A stretch of DNA of 36,125 bases. Origin: Phoronis australis. Its lineage: Eukaryota > Phoronida > Phoronidae. The stretch spans positions 104,034 through 140,158 of the forward strand of contig NMRA01000802.1 of NCBI GenBank assembly GCA_002633005.1, in the 5' to 3' direction. A program made the position numbers and the translations under genes. Shown here piece after piece: positions 33,105-36,125 of this stretch (within the stretch, counting starts at the first letter, position 1; each line of letters starts with the position of its first letter). The notes beneath the pieces are model-generated. The model was not told where the DNA came from, did not search any database, and worked only from the letters and a program-made list of their open reading frames with translations.

Positions 33105-34539
33105 TTTCCGAGCCTTTCTAGAGCGTAATAACTCTCAAACGTTTCAACTTTAAGTACATTTGAGCAAACCATCAAGTTTATAAAAGACAGTTTTGACTCG
33201 AAATACATTGAAGTGGTCAATAGGTGCAATGGTCATCTAATTTTCAAATTCATATTTCTTCTACACGTCTCAAGTAAGTCTACATGTTAATTAAATGCAT
33301 TACTTTTCTAAGAAATCGAGTCATCCAATCATATTCAATAGGTCAAAGTCATTGAGTACAAATTATAATTTTGAGAAAAACACTTCAAATTCACTTATCT
33401 GATTGGCTAAACCATGTGGTCATTAAGTCTATTTTCTTCTGATTTTTTACTTGTTCATTCAACAGGTATTCTGTTGTGCTAACTGCTTTGAGCTAGACAT
33501 TTCAGTTACACATGTGATTGATTAATGCTCTTAAGTTCTAGTTCTAGAGCCTCGATCACATCATTTGGTGCACAGGCGGTGGGCCAGGATTTGTAGGGCT
33601 TCTAGAAAATGATTTTTGTGAAAACTTTAGGGGGCAATTTATTTTGGTGTTTTTTAATTCATTTACTAGAGTGTTTTCAAAATCTAAAAAGTTCTCACAT
33701 ATGAAATTGCACATTTTTGAGAAATTTGAGTTTGAAGTTGCATAATAATCACCAAAGAGCTTAGTGAACTTATAATTGTAAAAACAACATTTTTGATATC
33801 TTTTTTTGGGTAACAAGTATTATGGTCCCATCAATGTCATTGTATTGAACAATAATACACTCACATTACATGTTTTACTATTGTTTACTAATTGTAAACA
33901 GTGAAATTTAAAACTGAAAAGTGACAACTAATGTCAGAAATACGAACTGAATATTACTAGGACATTATTCTGACATTGTGTGGCAACAAAAATAACACAC
34001 AACACTTGAGACTGGGCAAAATTAGTGCCTCAATGACCGAACCATTGACTAATGGGGTAAAATGCAGCTTCTTTCCATAATACACCAGAAATGTGTTATA
34101 CAAAAACAGTTTTGTTGAATTATTTCTGTGAATTTATGTATTATTAATTTATTATACTGACATAAGGGTACCAGTAAATACAATCTCAAAGACAGGATAT
34201 TCACCTCACACCCCAGCCTCAATGGGTTTACTCAGTCACCTAACAATAATTAAATCATTACATAATATACTGCACACGCTCAAATATGACCACTTCAGAC
34301 TAATTTATAAACAAATATTAACTTATAACTTGCAAAGCATTTTGAATGTGCACACAGAATAAAAAAATAATAAGAAGTTATTCTGACAGTGTTTAGCAAT
34401 CAGTATGAAATTAATACTTGACAATGATCAAAGTATGTACTTTTTATGACTAAATCGACAAATAAAATTTAGAGCTCACACTTTTTAATACAAAATAAAA
34501 CGAAATAACGGCGTTGGAGAAGTTGACGGTCTATTAAGT
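33105..34539. other. Non-coding AT-rich stretch; nothing recognised
   Basis: One 86-codon open frame on the minus strand (33816-33556) shows no recognisable motif or splice context. The rest is AT-rich sequence without clear repeat boundaries. Confidence 0.45.
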
Positions 34540-35204
34540 GTTGACTTTGTCAAAGAACTATCCAATGTTATGCATTCACTGTTGCTGATGTTACTACAGT
34601 TGTCACAACTGCACATTTCTGTACAGTTTGATTCAACATTGCAGCTCAACTCAGTTTCCCACCACACACGTTCTTTTTGCACTTGCAGCATACAACGTTT
34701 AGTACTGTCAGTGGAACTGTCGGCATTGCCATCCACCTCAACTGCAAAGCTCCACCGCCAAGGAGCCAAATATGACCGATCAGAGAAGGTACAGTACTGC
34801 GCACTGGTGATTGGTCCGCGTACAATAAAGGGTCAAACTCTGAATCCTTGTTTGGTGGCAGGCAGGATTTAGGCAGAATGTTCGATTCAAAACATATTAT
34901 AATGGGCTGTGTTCATTAGTGTGTCAGGAATTGAATTATTGAGCACTAGCCTCAATTCACTTTCGTCTCTCTTAGTTGAGCACAACTGCAACAGTGAGTA
35001 CAGCTTCAACAGTCGTTTCTTAAGATTGCCTGTTCAAAAAAGTTCATGCACACCAGCTTTCTGAAGAACAGCTTCAAAATCTTGCTTTAGTTTTGAAAGG
35101 CAAAAGGCATCCCCATGTGTTAGAAGCGTTGATTCAATGAACTCCAAACAAGAGTGCAGAAAAACATCTCTGAAAATAGTGGATTCTTCGCAATATTTGT
35201 CTTT
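34540..35204 (-). pseudogene. Degenerate Cys-rich (CXC/tesmin-like) protein remnant, probably mobile-element-associated
   Basis: The coding sense survives only across frame changes. 35204-35034 gives VFLHSCLEFIESTLLTHGDA and FCLSKLKQDFEAVLQKAG. 35033-34887 gives NLKKRLLKLYSLLQL. About 34905-34646 gives LPKSCLPPNKDSEFDPLL, GALQLRWMAMPTVPLTVL and a Cys block CCKCKKNVCGG. About 34655-34560 gives NCTEMCSCDNCSN. The order of LKKRL, LPP-x-x-D, W-M-x-x-P-x-x-P-x-x-V-L, C-x-CK and CT-x-x-C-x-C-x-x-C-x-N matches a protein type common in invertebrate genomes. From memory, it is often annotated as uncharacterised and repeated in many copies. At least three frame changes or stops make this copy non-functional, unless small introns account for them. 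Confidence 0.6.
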
Positions 35205-35249
35205 CTACTTTTTATAATATGATGATCTGTGGTACTTGGCGTCTAAAGC

Positions 35250-36060
35250 CACAAGTCTTTATCTTTCAGTTTCATTTACGTCTCCGGACTGAATTGTTGC
35301 TTGCGATACAAGTCCAACTGAAAAAAAAACGCAAACTGTTAACATTAATCAACATTTAATTACGAGTGAGTTGCCACGCAATTTTTTCAGACGATCTGAT
35401 CTGGAACTGATCTACCACCAGCCTTACAAATTTATATTCCGTCTGATCTGTCGCCTAAAAATATTGACCGTCAAACAATTAGATTAGTTGTTGCAACTGA
35501 AAATAAGTCAGCTGATACACCAGTGCAGTGATTGAAATTCAATTTTTTAATCAGATGCTCGGTTTACTCTTAAGGTAGGTAATCAACATTTGACAAAATG
35601 GACAGGGGCATCTCTTGTCCTCAAATTACGACGGGTACGCTGGCCATTTAGGCACTTCAATTTCATTACAATTACAGCCACCTAAGTAATTAAAGTCCCA
35701 GGATTAAGGTGGGGGATGATGGTCACTTGGGCATGTTGACTGCAACCATCTACTCCATTTAACTTTCTCTACAGTGCTTAAAATCACACCCACAATACAA
35801 CGTCATATGATTATCCCGTGGCGCAAGCAGTGTCGATTTGGGCAACTGAATGAGTATTCAAAAAATAGGATTACAGGAGTATTTCTTTAAGCTGATAACA
35901 AATAAAAACATTAACGCCTCCTAAGGCATCCCTCTACGCGGAAAAGGTACTTCTAAGCTTATAGCTACATGTACATGACTGATGGTCTAATCAGTGTGAT
36001 ACATGTACATAATTTGCGGGAAAAGCATCCGGCACATGGAGGACCTACATGTACAGCACA
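35250..36060. other. Non-coding; nothing recognised apart from small inverted repeats
   Basis: No gene is seen. Around 35967-36011, ATGTACATG-type sequences flank a short CTGATGG...TCAG core as an imperfect inverted repeat. TACATGTAC motifs recur nearby. Confidence 0.45.
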
Positions 36061-36071
36061 CATCACGAATT

Positions 36072-36125
36072 TTTGGCCGACCGGTCGGAAATTGGTCGAC
36101 GACCGGCCGTCGACCGGTCGTCTAG
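36072..36125. repeat. GC-rich nested palindromes at the window end
   Basis: CGACCGGTCG, a perfect 10-bp palindrome, occurs twice, separated by variants (GGTCGACGACCGGCC). The block is sharply GC-rich against AT-rich surroundings and continues beyond the window. It is probably the edge of a satellite or a foldback element. Confidence 0.6.

Overview
The window is animal nuclear DNA. It is AT-rich, split by GT-AG introns of about 0.3 to 2 kb, and carries decayed LINE, MITE-like and microsatellite sequence. The repeat content, a single-N scaffold join and a heterozygous-looking duplicated contig end suggest an outbred marine invertebrate. I cannot place the phylum from sequence alone. No bacterial, viral or organellar gene, no CRISPR array and no convincing tRNA or rRNA was seen.

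Positions 1-13544 (+) hold most of an orthologue of the conserved, poorly characterised membrane protein KIAA2013 (DUF2152 family). Eleven phase-compatible exons encode about 519 residues and end in a C-terminal membrane anchor. The N-terminal exon or exons lie before the window or were not recognised. Exons 2 and 3 occur twice (2224-3510 and 3512-4802) across a single N. This is most likely an unmerged haplotype overlap, because the extra copies would break the reading frame.

Positions 13545-17648 hold the 3' UTR or intergenic space, including a MITE-like pair of TTTCATGAAA-bearing ends.

Positions 32652-17649 (-) hold a second, converging gene that I assembled from seven phase-compatible exons encoding about 2150 residues. 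In order they give: the last strands of what looks like a C2-type domain; a 3.95-kb exon of low-complexity protein rich in Lys, then His, then Pro; three micro-exons of 35 to 71 bp; a 1.95-kb exon with a helical middle and a basic end; and a last exon with two transmembrane helices in a short hairpin. The hairpin resembles part of the polycystin-1 membrane region. I recognise no known gene for the whole. It is the best candidate in the window for something undescribed. Its introns contain a truncated LINE 3' end, a 60-bp tandem repeat, a small inverted-repeat element and microsatellites.

Positions 34540-35204 (-) hold a frameshifted remnant of a cysteine-rich protein of a type common, often in many copies, in invertebrate genomes. 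The window ends in a GC-rich nested palindrome.
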